Notes: generated from the letters alone by a model not told the origin. Positions 17,943 through 27,893 are shown, counted from the first letter of the stretch. The stretch: DNA of 27,949 bases from Chara braunii (GCA_003427395.1 BFEA01000040.1:1897363-1925311), one strand, 5' to 3'. Translations and numbers: made by a program.

Positions 17943-18172
17943 CATTTGTGAATTGACACCTGGTGCAGGAAATTGACTGTTTTTGCTTCCTTTTTTGAAC
18001 CACCAGTGCATGGCCCCAGGCAATTGGAGAACCTGTTTTGAGCCTCTCTGGAAATCTAGGACGGCGAGCGTCGTAGATAAAATGAATCGGTGGTGGGCGG
18101 TCTTTGAAAGGGGCCTTCGGCTGATAGCTGGCCTGTACTGGTGGTTTAAAGTTAAAAGTTTAAACATAAAAC
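17943..18172. other. Unassigned sequence
   Basis: No gene. The short frames have no domain similarity that I recognise. Confidence 0.3.
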
Positions 18173-18320
18173 TTTTTTTTTTTTTTTTTTTTTTTAATTA
18201 AAGACTCTGTAGGCCATAGTAGGCAGGGTGGTATGAGCAACCCGCCCTACCATGACCTATGTGGGTCGCTCCATCTATTGGTGGGAAGCTGAACCTGCTG
18301 GAAAACGGATCCAGCGTCCC
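18173..18320 (-). mobile_element. Hairpin SINE-like element, copy 2
   Basis: On the minus strand it has the hairpin module GCTGGATCCGTTTTCCAGC (18297-18315), then AGCTTCCCACCAATAGATGG. A second hairpin (18212-18257) has the loop GGGTTGCTCATACCACC. It ends in poly(A), seen as T at 18173-18195. The order matches copies 1 and 3. In the 3' hairpin two mismatches become G-U pairs only if the minus strand is the RNA, which fits the direction set by the tail. Confidence 0.65.
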
Positions 18321-18499
18321 TCTTACAATAAGGAATATTGCTGACAAAATCAAAACATGAGCCTCTTCACCCAAATTTGGGCGTCATATGTGATCTTTCA
18401 ATCCTAGCTCTATTTGTTGCTTCTCCAGGGGAGTCTTGAGAAAGATCAGTAGTAGCTTGAATGTGTTGTGGATGAAGAGCAACTCAAACTTGGAGCTCA
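18321..18499 (-). other. Probable 3' UTR of the LINE, or spacer
   Basis: This lies directly after the LINE frame on the minus strand and before the SINE-like element. There is no gene. It may be the LINE 3' end, but no poly(A) of its own is visible. Confidence 0.3.
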
Positions 18500-19105
18500 T
18501 CAAGACCAAACCATAATATTGGGACAAGCGCATTTTTGGGGGGAGGGGAGGGGGTTTGGGAAATTCTGCATTGAGCGGAGGGGGATCAGGGAATCGACCT
18601 CAGTCCAATCGTTGAGTAAAAGCCTGTAGTTCCTATTTATCTCATCCCCTTCTTCTCCCTTCTTGCGTTCCCATTCAACCCTCCCAATTTTCCCCCCTTT
18701 GTCCCCCCCTAGCCAGTCTCTGCTGAATGTTTTGATGGACTTGTGAATTTCTTTGGATGAGTTGTATTGGATCTTTTGCTTGACAATTTTCCATTGAACC
18801 AAGATATGAGTCTGCACTTGTTGTTTGATATTTTCTGTAAATTTCGGGCCATCTACTCTGGCCCCTTCCCACTCGTTAGTGCATCTTCTTTGCCATATGG
18901 CCCAGAGGAATAGGTTCTGAGTGAAATTATCAATTTGTTTTGGGTACCAGACTTCAAGCAAAATTACTTTCCAGTCTCACGGCCATTGCGGTCCCATCAT
19001 CTCCAGAGTCAGACAACACCTAGACAAATCAGGAAAATGTGTTTTATAGTCTCTTGTATTTTCCTGCTGGGATAAGCAGATTTGCAAAGTTTACATCATG
19101 GTTCT
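18500..19105 (-). pseudogene. LINE ORF2 3' end, second copy (distal part)
   Basis: The minus frame includes CKLCKSAYPS and ETIKHIFLIC (zf-RVT-type cysteines, with stops). It continues as FLWAIWQRRCTNEWEGARVD and FSRDWLGGDKGG, then NRNYRLLLNDWTEVDSLIPL. Residue for residue it parallels the C-terminal end of the LINE at 14.2 kb (FSEDWLGG, RDYRLNFHDWTQIDPAVPLR). It resumes only about 14 codons after the point where the LINE part at 19915 stops. The two parts are thus one element split by the mitochondrial insert between them. Confidence 0.82.
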
Positions 19106-19118
19106 ACTAATACTATTA

Positions 19119-19507
<389 letters not shown>

Positions 19508-19592
19508 TCACTTTGATGACGCTGGATGTCACAAAATTTGAAATGCTTTGTTTTTTTTCTCCTCTTAGATCAATCTTTATTTGCTGAAATAC

Positions 19593-19691
19593 ATGATGCT
19601 TCGAAAAAACAAGGATTTGCTAGAAGAAAAAAGAGATGATTTTCATAAATTAGCTGAATCAAATCGTAGTTTTTCTCATTATCGTTGGTGA
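19593..19691 (+). CDS. Hypothetical 32-residue ORF, probably a mitochondrial gene remnant
   Basis: The ATG-to-TGA frame reads MMLRKNKDLLEEKRDD, then FHKLAESNRSFSHYRW. The frame stays open upstream to about 19569. Composition and position next to cox1 suggest mitochondrial origin, and the end resembles a genuine C-terminus. I cannot assign a family. A second frame in the same bases (AEIHDASKKQGFARRKKR) is also open, so a frameshift may join two parts of one gene. Confidence 0.25.
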   Translation: MMLRKNKDLLEEKRDDFHKLAESNRSFSHYRW

Positions 19692-19732
19692 TAAAAATGT
19701 ACATATAGAAATCACCACCAACCAAGCCAGAG

Positions 19733-19831
19733 TACGCGCAACCTTTATGGCATTTAGTTAGTTGCGCGTATTTATTTTATTACTACGAAGTTTCGTCTCC
19801 GCTCGAAACTTACAGGCACAGACTTAGTGCC
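19733..19831. repeat. Three short hairpins in 100 bp
   Basis: Perfect stems occur one after another: TACGCGCAAC with GTTGCGCGTA (19733-19770), AAGTTTCG with CGAAACTT (19788-19811), and GGCAC with GTGCC (19815-19831). They lie in the presumed mitochondrial insert. Such stem-loops are common between plant mitochondrial genes and at transcript ends; that role here is inference. Confidence 0.6.
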
Positions 19832-19914
19832 ATTTGATGAGTAACCAAAAATAAAGGAGAAGGATATAAGAAAAAAAAAGTGATAAAAAAAAGAGTAATA
19901 GCAAGCAATAAAGA

Positions 19915-22365
19915 TAACCAATCATTCATGGGGAGATAACGGTGTTCGATTTGCCACTAAAGAGAGGATATTTTTGCAGGTTTTATTATAACTATACTTA
20001 ACCATTTAACCTGATTTATGTCTTCCTGGTTGAGGTTCAGTTGTTGTCTCCATCTTGTTGAGACTCTATCCTTTAAATTAATTATAGGTTTGAACATACG
20101 GTAGGTTGATTTGACCGATAAGGAGTGTAGCGACCGCGTATAATTCCTATCTTTCTTTTTTTGGCTACCCCATGTCCAACATGCTGGGTCTAGCGGAAAC
20201 TCTGAAATTTTTATTGTTGGTTTAAAAGCCAACCACGATGAGGTGTCTTTTTGGAGTACTCTGATTCTGAAAATTTGGTCCATTTGCATCCATTGTGTTT
20301 TGTTCTCCGGATGGTGGGTCACAGTGTTGTCTTCTTTTAATATGAAGAGATCAACTAACACCGATGAATCGGGGGAGAGATCTATTATACAATCATCCGA
20401 GGTTCATTCCTGGGACCCACCTAGTCACTTTTTCTGAAAATTTCTACCTTTCTTAAGAATTCGTACCCAATCAAGCGGACTTAGGTCAATGATCCTTTCT
20501 AAGCGTGCCTCCCCGTGATGACAATGTTTGAGTTTGATTTGTAGAGAGGAAGAAGTCAACCAGTTTTCGGCGTCTACATCCCAAATGTCTTTTATTCTTA
20601 TGATGTCTCTCATAATCCATCATTTCCATGAATTTTCATTACAGTGTAATATGTAGCATTGAGTGTCTCTTATACATTTATTGTTGAAGATCGGCTGTCG
20701 TAACACCTCCTCCCGTCTTTGGGGAGGGTGTTTATCCGGCAAGGGGAGCTTCCTCCATGTTTTGATGATTGCAGTTCAGAATGGATCCGTACCAATGTCT
20801 TGTCTTGTTGCTTCCTCATCTGTAAATTTCTGGACATTTTGATTCTTAGAGACACCTATTGGAATAGGTCATTCCCGGTTCTCTAACCATATTGTCGGGT
20901 CTATTGTGATTTCGGTGGGGGGGGCTAATCTCCTGAGTTGCTCCCATGCTAGGACACTCCATGGGGTTTGCGGGTTGAAGAGGAGTCTCTTGATCCATTG
21001 CATTGAGAGAGTCATGACTTGTGTAGTTAGGTCTATGATGCCTATCCCTCCTCTTGATTTGGGTTGGATTAAAGATGACCAGGCAACTCTACTAATGACA
21101 TTTTTGCAGTTGTGATTGCCTCTCCAAAGAAAAACTCTTAATTGTTATTGGAGAGACTTAATTGTTGAATTATTATTTAGAGCCCATATGAACGATTTGT
21201 ATCAGGTCGAGGTCAATATCACATTGTTGATTATTAAAGAGTGACCCATGATCGAGGTGTGTTTATTTTTCCATAATTAACAGCAACAAAACGGACATAT
21301 TATATTTTTTGAACGAAATTAAAATTGAGTTTTTGGGCCGAAATCCGGTCCAAATTTTTGGCTCCTGGGGATCCGGCGTTCCTAGAATATCGGACCCCCA
21401 AGATGTATCTAGTCTCAAGCTGCGACCAGATACATGTAGGGGGTCCGACGTTCTAGGAACGCCGGACCCACAGGAGCCAAAAATTTGGACCAGATTTCGG
21501 CCCAAAAACTCAATTTTAATTTCGTTCAAAAAATATAATATGTCCGTTTTGACGAAATGGCTGATAATTCAAGTTTAGTTTGAGCACTCTGCATGATGTT
21601 CTCATCATAAGTCTTAGGTTTACCTTCTGCAGACAGGAAGATGCTCTAATGAAAATCTCCTTGGGAAACCATTTGATGCGGGGGAGCTCTGGTGGTCTTA
21701 CCCCTTAATAGCAGATCCACCATCCTAAGTTTTTTTTTCCCCAATTAATCTTCATGTCAAATAGTCTGCAGAAATTGTTCATCAGTTTGTGAATTGCCTC
21801 CATATTCTCTTGTGTTTCGTCCACCATTAGAGAGAGGTCGTCCGCAAACAAGGAACGGATAAGGATTGCCTCTTCTGGAAGAGAAGAGATCTGGATCCTT
21901 TTGATATCCTTGTGGAGACTGAGGTTGGCAGCAAGGGCTTCCATGATTGTGTTGAACAAAAAGGGAGCTAAAGGATCCCCTTGTCTGACAGATCTCTGAA
22001 GGTTGATTGGGGGGTTCATGCTGCCATTTACCATGACCCTGGTAGTTGCCTTTTGATGCAAGATTTCTACCCATTTTCTGAAACTTGGTCCAAAATTCAT
22101 TCTTTTTATAGCCATTTGTCCGGAAAAAAAAACAATCCACGTGATCATAAGCTTTTTCAAAATCTATGAAAATAAAGGCTGCGTTGTGTTTAGACTGGCG
22201 TGTGACTTTAATTAGTTCATTGATGAGTAGGATGTTATCTTGGATGTTTCTGCCCGTGATGAATCCTGTTTGCGCTGGGTGAATGATGTCCGCAATAATT
22301 CATCTTAAGTTGGGCAAACCTGCAATCTTGAGGGCGATAGGGAGTACTGTCAAAATTGAGGGGTT
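19915..22365 (-). pseudogene. LINE ORF2 with reverse transcriptase domain (proximal part), interrupted
   Basis: On the minus strand the order is PAQTGFITGRNIQDN, then FIDFEKAYDHVDW (22133-22175), VRQGDPLAPFLFN and FADDLSLMVDE (FADD at 21836-21847). GWWICY, a stop and GVRPPELPRIKWFPKE follow. Beyond a foldback insert come FLWRGNHNCKNVISRVAW, QPKSRGGIGIIDL, then NIWD-region and zf-RVT-type sequence ending IEHRYLPMNDWL at 19915. These are the RT and downstream domains of a plant LINE. Several stops and frameshifts (for example stops near 21705 and 22300) mark it as dead. The N-terminal endonuclease is absent; a U6 sequence replaces the 5' end. Confidence 0.85.
21281..21563. mobile_element. 283-bp foldback element (MITE-like) with 8-bp target duplication
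   Basis: Two arms of about 124 bp (21287-21410 and 21429-21551) are near-perfect inverted copies around an 18-bp loop. The ends extend to CAGC on the left and GCTG on the right. The flanks are ATAATTAA (21273-21280) and ATAATTCA (21564-21571), a 7 of 8 match that fits an aged 8-bp target duplication. That length is typical of hAT-type elements. It sits inside the LINE frame and interrupts it. Both arms give the same 45-codon open frame, which is a by-product of the symmetry. Confidence 0.75.
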
Positions 22366-22460
22366 GTATGAGTCTCTGAGTTCTGCATATCATCCTTGCG
22401 CAGGGGCCATGCTAATCTTCTCTGTATCGTTCCAATTCAACGGATGTCCCGAAGGAGATG
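22366..22460 (-). pseudogene. U6 snRNA sequence fused to the 5' end of a LINE
   Basis: The minus strand contains a near-perfect U6 5' half: CTTCGGGACATCCGTTGAAT, TGGAACGATACAGAGAAGAT, TAGCATGGCCCCTGCGCAAG and GATGA. The ACAGAGA box is intact. The 3' part (GATATGCAGAACTCAGAGA) can be aligned weakly to U6. LINE coding sequence starts directly after it. No poly(A) intervenes and both run in the same direction. This is the arrangement known from U6-L1 chimeras in mammals, made when the reverse transcriptase switches from LINE RNA to U6. Confidence 0.8.
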
Positions 22461-22606
22461 AGTCTGCCAGTTGATGTAGTGGGCCTCAGTCTTTCTGGCG
22501 GTAGGGCCCCAATTATGATATAACGCAACCTATGAGTCTGCAAGTTGATGTGTTGGGTCTCAGTCTTTCTGACAGCAGGGTCCGGGGACCGATATAGCGT
22601 AATGGG
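22457..22606. repeat. Two tandem copies of a 74-76 bp unit
   Basis: Units start GATGAGTCTGCCAGTTGATG (22457) and TATGAGTCTGCAAGTTGATG (22531). They share CTCAGTCTTTCTGRC, GTAGGGCC/CAGGGTCC and GATATARCG. The array abuts the 5' end of the U6-LINE chimera, so the chimera may have inserted at its edge. Confidence 0.7.
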
Positions 22607-22659
22607 ACACTGGGCCTGTTTCCCATTTGGCATTGGCTAGTTATAGTTACACGTGTACT

Positions 22660-22812
22660 AACCAGAGATGCTGAACCTGGTTTCCTGCAGGTGCAGCTCC
22701 CCACCAATCGACGGAACCTTCAACATCAGGACCCGCTTAACAGGGTTGCTCATATCACCTCGCTAAGCGGGGCTCCCGAGCCTGAAGTGTAAAAGAAAAA
22801 AGAAAAAAGAAA
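22660..22812 (+). mobile_element. Hairpin SINE-like element, copy 3
   Basis: Plus-strand copy with the module GCTGAACCTGGTTTCCTGC (22670-22688), then AGGTGCAGCTCCCCACCAAT. A 3' hairpin follows (22732-22771, stem CCCGCTTA/TAAGCGGG, loop containing GGGTTGCTCATATCACC). The end is an A-rich tail AAAAGAAAAAAGAAAAAAG. The hairpin stem has quite different bases from copy 2, but the loop motif is kept. Confidence 0.62.
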
Positions 22813-22957
22813 AGAAAGATTGAGGCGTTGCATGTTGATGGCTCCTTTCTACTAGGTGGGGAGCTGCACCTGCTGGAAACCAGTTCCAGCGCCCCACAAG
22901 TACACTCCAGAAAAAAGAAAGGGAAAAACAAACTGCTGAAAAACGGGCTCAGCGTCT
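22813..22957 (-). mobile_element. Hairpin SINE-like element, copy 4 (no clear 3' hairpin)
   Basis: The minus strand carries two hairpin modules, GCTGAGCCCGTTTTTCAGC (22935-22953) and GCTGGAACTGGTTTCCAGC (22872-22890). AGGTGCAGCTCCCCACC follows. The spacing between modules (63 bp) is close to that in copy 1 (73 bp). Copies 3 and 4 face each other across an A-rich stretch. No poly(A) tail on the minus strand is visible. Confidence 0.55.
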
Positions 22958-23053
22958 CTTCACCTACTGTACTCAACACGTGATATGGGAGAAGAGGCAG
23001 GGAAAAAAAAAAAAAAAAAAGAACAGGACAGTGCTCTACTGTAGTAACTGCCT

Positions 23054-23191
23054 GTGGGGAGCAAGCGGACTAGCTGAGTTGGTTTGGCACACAAGTGGCA
23101 TTCAGGAGGTCATGCGTTCAATCCCTACAGTAACTGACCAATTGCAGCACTCTTGGTGCCAATCAACTGAGATAGTTGGCTTGCTCCCCAC
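23054..23191 (+). mobile_element. tRNA-like SINE core bounded by a 13-bp inverted repeat
   Basis: TAGCTGAGTTGG (23071-23082) fits the RNA polymerase III A box. GTTCAATCCC (23116-23125) fits the B box at a spacing suitable for a tRNA promoter. The cloverleaf is not intact, so it is a tRNA-derived SINE head rather than a tRNA gene. Unusually, the block is enclosed by GTGGGGAGCAAGC (23054-23066) and its exact reverse complement (23179-23191). A poly(A) run at 23004-23021 just upstream probably belongs to another insertion. Confidence 0.55.
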
Positions 23192-23958
23192 TTTCAGTGG
23201 CCATCACAGGTGTGCGTGTGAGTGTGTGCGGGTTGTGTGAGGTGTGTGAGAGAGTGCTGGCCATAGACACCGCTGTTACTCGATGAGGGATGGGGAAGTA
23301 GATGGGAGGCGCAGCTACTGGCAAACATGCTCGGTCTTTGCATTAGTTGGGCCCCCACCGGCGGCCTACCCTACTCCTGACCACCGCAGATTAGGGCAGG
23401 TGCAACATGCATCCCCTTAATTGTGAGAAGTAAGCTATGCTTGCAGGGGTCCCCTGCGTAGGCTTAGGAGTAGTGCTAGGGAGGTAGTGAAAGCTGAAAT
23501 TGAGAGAAGAATGCAGCTCAGTTAAAAAATAAAAAATAAAAACTACCCGTGTGGTGACTGTATACTGGCTACCGTCTTCCTCCGAATATACCAAACCCTG
23601 ATAATGAATGTATACAACCTATATTTTAGGTCAGGTACAACTGAAATGGGGTGCGCTGTCCTCTGGGGAAGACGGTATCGATGCAGGATGTCCGACAAGC
23701 ACCCTGGGGGAGACTGTGGACTCTTCATTCCACAGTAACATGGAATAGAGAAGCTTACCAAGACTGAATGGTCGTTTTGACTCCACAATTCCCCGCTACC
23801 GGTAGCGTGTCGGTGTCACGGTGTGTTTGCGCGCCCGCCCTAGTGCCAGCGGAGACGAGTGCACGTCCACTTCAATGCGCAGGTGGTCGTTCAGGACCGC
23901 TTCCGCAGTGGTCACCGGCCGGGTTGGACGGCTCCATCATCGTGCCACCCGTGTCCCA
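23192..23958. other. Unassigned sequence with a dispersed repeat
   Basis: There is a short GTGTGTGAG-rich patch (23207-23252). Sequence at 23605-23690 resembles 4311-4400. Near 23800 the GC content rises toward the mnmG retrocopy; the part from about 23800 may be its 5' UTR. No independent gene is seen. Confidence 0.35.
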
Positions 23959-25028
23959 ATGGCGGTCCTCGCGGCGACCACATTATCACATAACGTTTTG
24001 GTGCGCAGCGGTGCGACGGTGAACTGTGGCCGCGCTTTCATGGTCCACGTGGCGTCCTCAGGCGGCTCGTCACTGCCTCAGCGACCTCCTGAAGTCCATG
24101 CTGCGCCTCCTGGAAGATGTCCTTATGCCAGCTGGACCTGTCATCACTGCCCCTCAGCTCTGGCCGGCCTGCCATCGCTGCGCCATCACATGGCGGGGCT
24201 CGCATGCAGCAGCAGGGATGGCGTGGCCAAATTGACGACCAAGGGCAGGGAGAGTCTGCACCATGCACACGTGCGAAGTGGCCTCACATCCACTCGCCAG
24301 TCTGTGCAAGTTGCTTTTGAGATGGCAAAGCCTGACCAGAAGCTGATGGACGATGATGGGAGTGACGGAGGTGGAGGATCATCAGGTGGAAAGCAAAGCC
24401 AGGGGGTGGATTTCAAAAGAATGAGTGAAGGAAACAGTGAGCGGTGGTGGTAGTCGGTGGCAGTCATGCAGGTTGTGAGGCGGCGCTGGTAGCCACAAGG
24501 ATGGGTGTTCTTGCACTGTTGCTCACTCTGAACCTGGACTGCATTGCATTGCAGCCTTGTAGTCCTGGTGTTGTTGGTCCCGCCATGGGTGGAGAGATTG
24601 GGAAAATGGCTGACAGGTGTTACCTGCAGAAAAGAGATTGAATAAGTCCAAAGGCCCTGCCGTGCGGCATTGCGTGCACAGACGGATAAGAGAGAGTATG
24701 TAGCCGAAATGAAGAAGATTGTTGAGACCACCCCAAATTTGTTTGTTCGGGAGATGTTGATACATTTTTTGGGACTGGGTTCTATGCACCACCTGGGGTT
24801 CTCACAACAGGGACATTCACAAATGGCCGCATCTGGGTCGGACGGATGTCCATGGCGGCAGGCCGGGCAGGGGAATCAGCTCAGAGGGCCTGACAGCGAA
24901 TCTGGTCAAGCTAGGCTTTCAAAATTCAAACAGATAGTCCTTCAGGACATCCGTTAAAATTGGAACGATAGAGAGAAGATTAGCATGACCCCTGCGCAAG
25001 GATGACACGCATAAATCGAGAAATGGTC

Positions 25029-25090
<62 letters not shown>

Positions 25091-26330
25091 AACAGATAGG
25101 TTGAACACTGACACTCCTTTTGGTGTCACATTGTGGACTTTGAGAGGAGCAACCGGGAGATGAAGAGGTAAGATGGTTCAGCTTTGACCCAGAAAGCCGA
25201 GTTGTGCGAGAGCAGATCAGTTGCTATCTGACCAGCACCACTGCAGAAACACAAAATTATCATGGACAATCTCCATGAGACCCCGACATATGGAGGTTGG
25301 GCCGGCGCTAAGGGACCTCGATATTGCCCATCTATTGAAGACAAGACCGCCCAGTTCATGGACAAAGAGTCACATCAAATTATATGCAGGGCCTTTCCGC
25401 AGGGTTTCCTGAGCCTATACAGCTGGCTCCCTGCTCCATAGCCTGCCCAGCCCGGAACATTGCTCAATGCTTAGGCCAGCTTATGAAGTTGAGTACGATT
25501 ATCTTCCCACACATCAGTGTGACTACGCCGATGACGAGAAAATTTAAACTGACTGTTCTTCTCTGGTCAACAGGCTATGAGGAAGCAGCTGCACAGGGGC
25601 TGGTTGCAGGAATCAGCGCTGCACGACTTGCTGTGGGGAAGCATATGGTCGTCCTCGAGCAAGAAAGCAGCTATATTAGGACACTGATCGACGATCTTGT
25701 TACAAAGGACGTGCGACAGCCTTACCGTATGTTAACGAGCCGATCTGAGTATCGCCTTCTTTTGAGATCCGATGATGCGGACAGTTGTTTGCCCCCTCTT
25801 GGCCGGGAAGTGGGGCTGATTGTCGATCGACAGTGGAGATCATATCTCGATAAGCAAGATGGAATGGAAGAAGAAAAGACCAGACTGTCAACCTAGCGGG
25901 TTTGTGAGGAGCACCCCTTGGCTATCTCTGTGGCAGAGCTGTCAAAGTAGCCTGTGAAGCAATATGTCTCTTTAGAAAGTTTCATCAGAAGGCCCCATAA
26001 GCATCACGATGTGGTAGACGCACATAACCTTGGAAACGAAGCGCTGTTGCCAGAGGAGAGGGAGTGTGTAGAAATTGATCTAAACTATGAGGGTTATATC
26101 ACAAGACAACAAAAGCATTTGGAGCAGATGGCAGAAAAACATCGCAGGCCTATTCCTGCAGACATCGACTACTACGCAATCGCAACTCTCTCCATGGAAT
26201 CTCATGAAAAGTTGTCAAGGATACGGCCAATCAATATTGGGCAGGCATCTTGCATTGGACGTTGAATCCTGCATACATTACATCGCTGTTGGTATTCCTT
26301 GAGGGGCAGAGGCGGCAAGAGAGAGCGCTC
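23959..26330 (+). pseudogene. mnmG: Intronless broken copy of organellar tRNA-modification gene mnmG (GidA)
   Basis: MnmG with MnmE makes the 5-carboxymethylaminomethyl modification on wobble uridines of bacterial and organellar tRNAs, using FAD. From 24440 the sequence encodes the FAD-binding [132 protein letters not shown] and ADIDYYAIATLSME follow. The order is that of the whole protein. A transit-peptide-like stretch (MAVLAATTLSHNVLV) starts at 23959. At least six frameshifts or stops occur, for example near 24440, 24890, 25165 and 26262. Two blocks are deleted: about 11 codons after GPA (near 24588) and about 17 near 24760. No introns are seen. I read it as a processed retrocopy, later hit by a U6 insertion. 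Confidence 0.88.
24926..25099 (+). pseudogene. U6 snRNA retropseudogene with poly(A) tail and 12-bp target duplication
   Basis: A full-length U6-like sequence starts GTCC at 24937. It contains CATCCGTTAAAATTGGAACG, GAAGATTAGCATGACCCCTG, CGCAAGGATGACACGCATAA and ATCGAGAAATGGTCC. About 58 A residues follow (25030-25087). TCAAACAGATAG flanks it at 24926-24937 and 25088-25099. Deleting the insert rejoins the mnmG reading (GF-K-QTDRL region). The ACAGAGA box reads AGAGAGA and AGCATGG reads AGCATGA, so it is not functional. U6 has no natural poly(A); the tail and target duplication show LINE-type retroposition. Confidence 0.92.
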
Positions 26331-27393
26331 CAGGGCGCAGATGAAAAGAAGATGCAGCAATCGCCGCTCCACGGCCGGTCGGCAATGGTAGTGCTCCGCA
26401 TGCCATTCCTCATGTTGAATGTGCAGCTCAAGCCATGGACACGGGCAGCGTGAAAGCGTCTACCTCAAAAGACGACACGCTGGAGAAGGACGTCGTTCTC
26501 GGCAGACTAAAGACGGGGGCTCCTTGGTACTTGAAGTTCGGCAATGGTGTGATCTCCTACTGAAATGGTGCAGTAGAGCATGCCTCGGGCACTGCACCAT
26601 CGCAGGCTGCACGAGGCTGTTTGGGTGAAGTTTGGATACTAGATAACATGGCAGAAACGTCATGCATGACAGTCTCTAGTGACGACGCGGATGACGACAC
26701 AGACTGGCGAGTGTCAGGAAATCTGTTTGGATCCATACCTGTTTGCAGGTCTCCTAGCCGGTCAAGAAGATGCTTGCAAATTGCTCCGTCCTCACAAACG
26801 GACCACTCGCGAGGAGGAAGAAGGTGGTATGATGATGATGAACACAATGGCAGCAATGTAGAAGCAATGGCGAAGAGGACCAAACACGTCACACACGAAG
26901 AGGGCGACAGAACAGCAATGGACAAGGGGCACTAGAGAAAAAGAAGACTTTTACAAATGGAAAGCTCTGCCTTTTCAGGTGACACGCCACAGTTGACAAG
27001 GGCCACTAGAGAAGAAGTGCTCCCACATGGGCACACGAAGATGGCCATGGCGCCACATGCCAGCGAACTAATCAGCCTGCCAGTGCGGACTCGGAGTAGC
27101 TAAAGCAACCACACAAATAAACATATATCACATGCGGCAGCGATGGCGAGAGACAGTCCCAGCTCATATCACAGGCTGCAGAAAGCATAGCAAGTGGCAG
27201 CCTTCCACAATGCAGCGCATGTGCGGCGGCGGTGGTGACAAAACACCAACCTTCCACCACGTCAGGGCATGCAGTTTGACGAGGCTGGTACGTTGGCAGA
27301 GGAATGCAGTGGCTGCCCTGTCTGGACATCATGTCGGTCAACAGCCCTGCTCCCCACTACCGAGAAATGAAGGCTTGACCTGTACTGGTGGGT
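26331..27393. other. Unassigned region downstream of the mnmG copy
   Basis: This may hold the 3' UTR or extra C-terminal coding of the mnmG source, because a frame rich in Asp/Glu and Arg (to about 26935) follows. I recognise no domain. GACAAGGGGCACTAGAGAA (26921) recurs in diverged form at 26995. No other gene is supported. Confidence 0.3.
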
Positions 27394-27890
27394 TTCCCCC
27401 ATGTGCCCGCACAGCTGCTGAGGACCAAAAATTTGCGAAGGTCCACTTCCCCGCCACTCTCCGAAAATCATGCCTGGGGGTTCCCCCTCGACACAATGTC
27501 ACACAGTGGGCCGCGGACATTCCAGCCCGTCGACGGGCGGACCCCCCAAAAAAAAGCCCTTCTTGTACAGTGTGGGGTAGGGGTCCTCCCCTCTCCAAAA
27601 AATGTTACATCTTTCAGGGCGGCAAGAGTGTGCGGTGTGACACATTGGCACTCGTTTCCACATGCAACAAAAAAAGCCACCGCGCCCTACCGTTTTCCCC
27701 CAAACATAACGCATATGCGTTGTATTCGAGTTTTCCAAAAAAACCGGTTTTCGAAAAGTTAGACCCTTTTCTTCAACTACAAGGGCACTTTGACTATAAC
27801 GCATGTTCGTTCTATTCGAATTATCTACCTCGTGGGCGCGGGGAACGCATCCCTAAGGTAGCCAAATCAATGAGACTAAGAGCTCGCACA
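27394..27890. other. Unassigned sequence with a 24-bp direct repeat
   Basis: ATAACGCATATGCGTTGTAT (27706) and ATAACGCATGTTCGTTCTAT (27796) start two 24-bp copies, 90 bp apart, each continuing TCGA. The first contains the perfect palindrome ACGCATATGCGT (27709-27720). G- and C-homopolymers and CCCCCCAAAAAAAAG-like runs occur, but no gene does. Confidence 0.5.

Positions 27891-27893
<3 letters not shown>

Noticed and set aside
19790-19929. Small minus-strand frame starting MNDWL with a hydrophobic segment
   Set aside because: Its first residues are the continuation of the LINE frame (LPMNDWL matches LPTNDWL in the other LINE). The rest is AT-rich sequence beyond the junction.
21263-21578. Two overlapping frames of nearly identical protein on opposite strands (MNEIKIEFLGRN...)
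   Set aside because: They are the two arms of the foldback element read on either strand, not genes.
23054-23130. Possible functional tRNA gene
   Set aside because: A and B boxes are present, but no acceptor or anticodon stem can be closed in the normal cloverleaf.
27850-27870. TAAGGTAGCCAAAT resembles the conserved 28S rRNA site used by R2 elements
   Set aside because: Only 14 bases match, with no further rRNA or R2 sequence around them; chance is a fair explanation.
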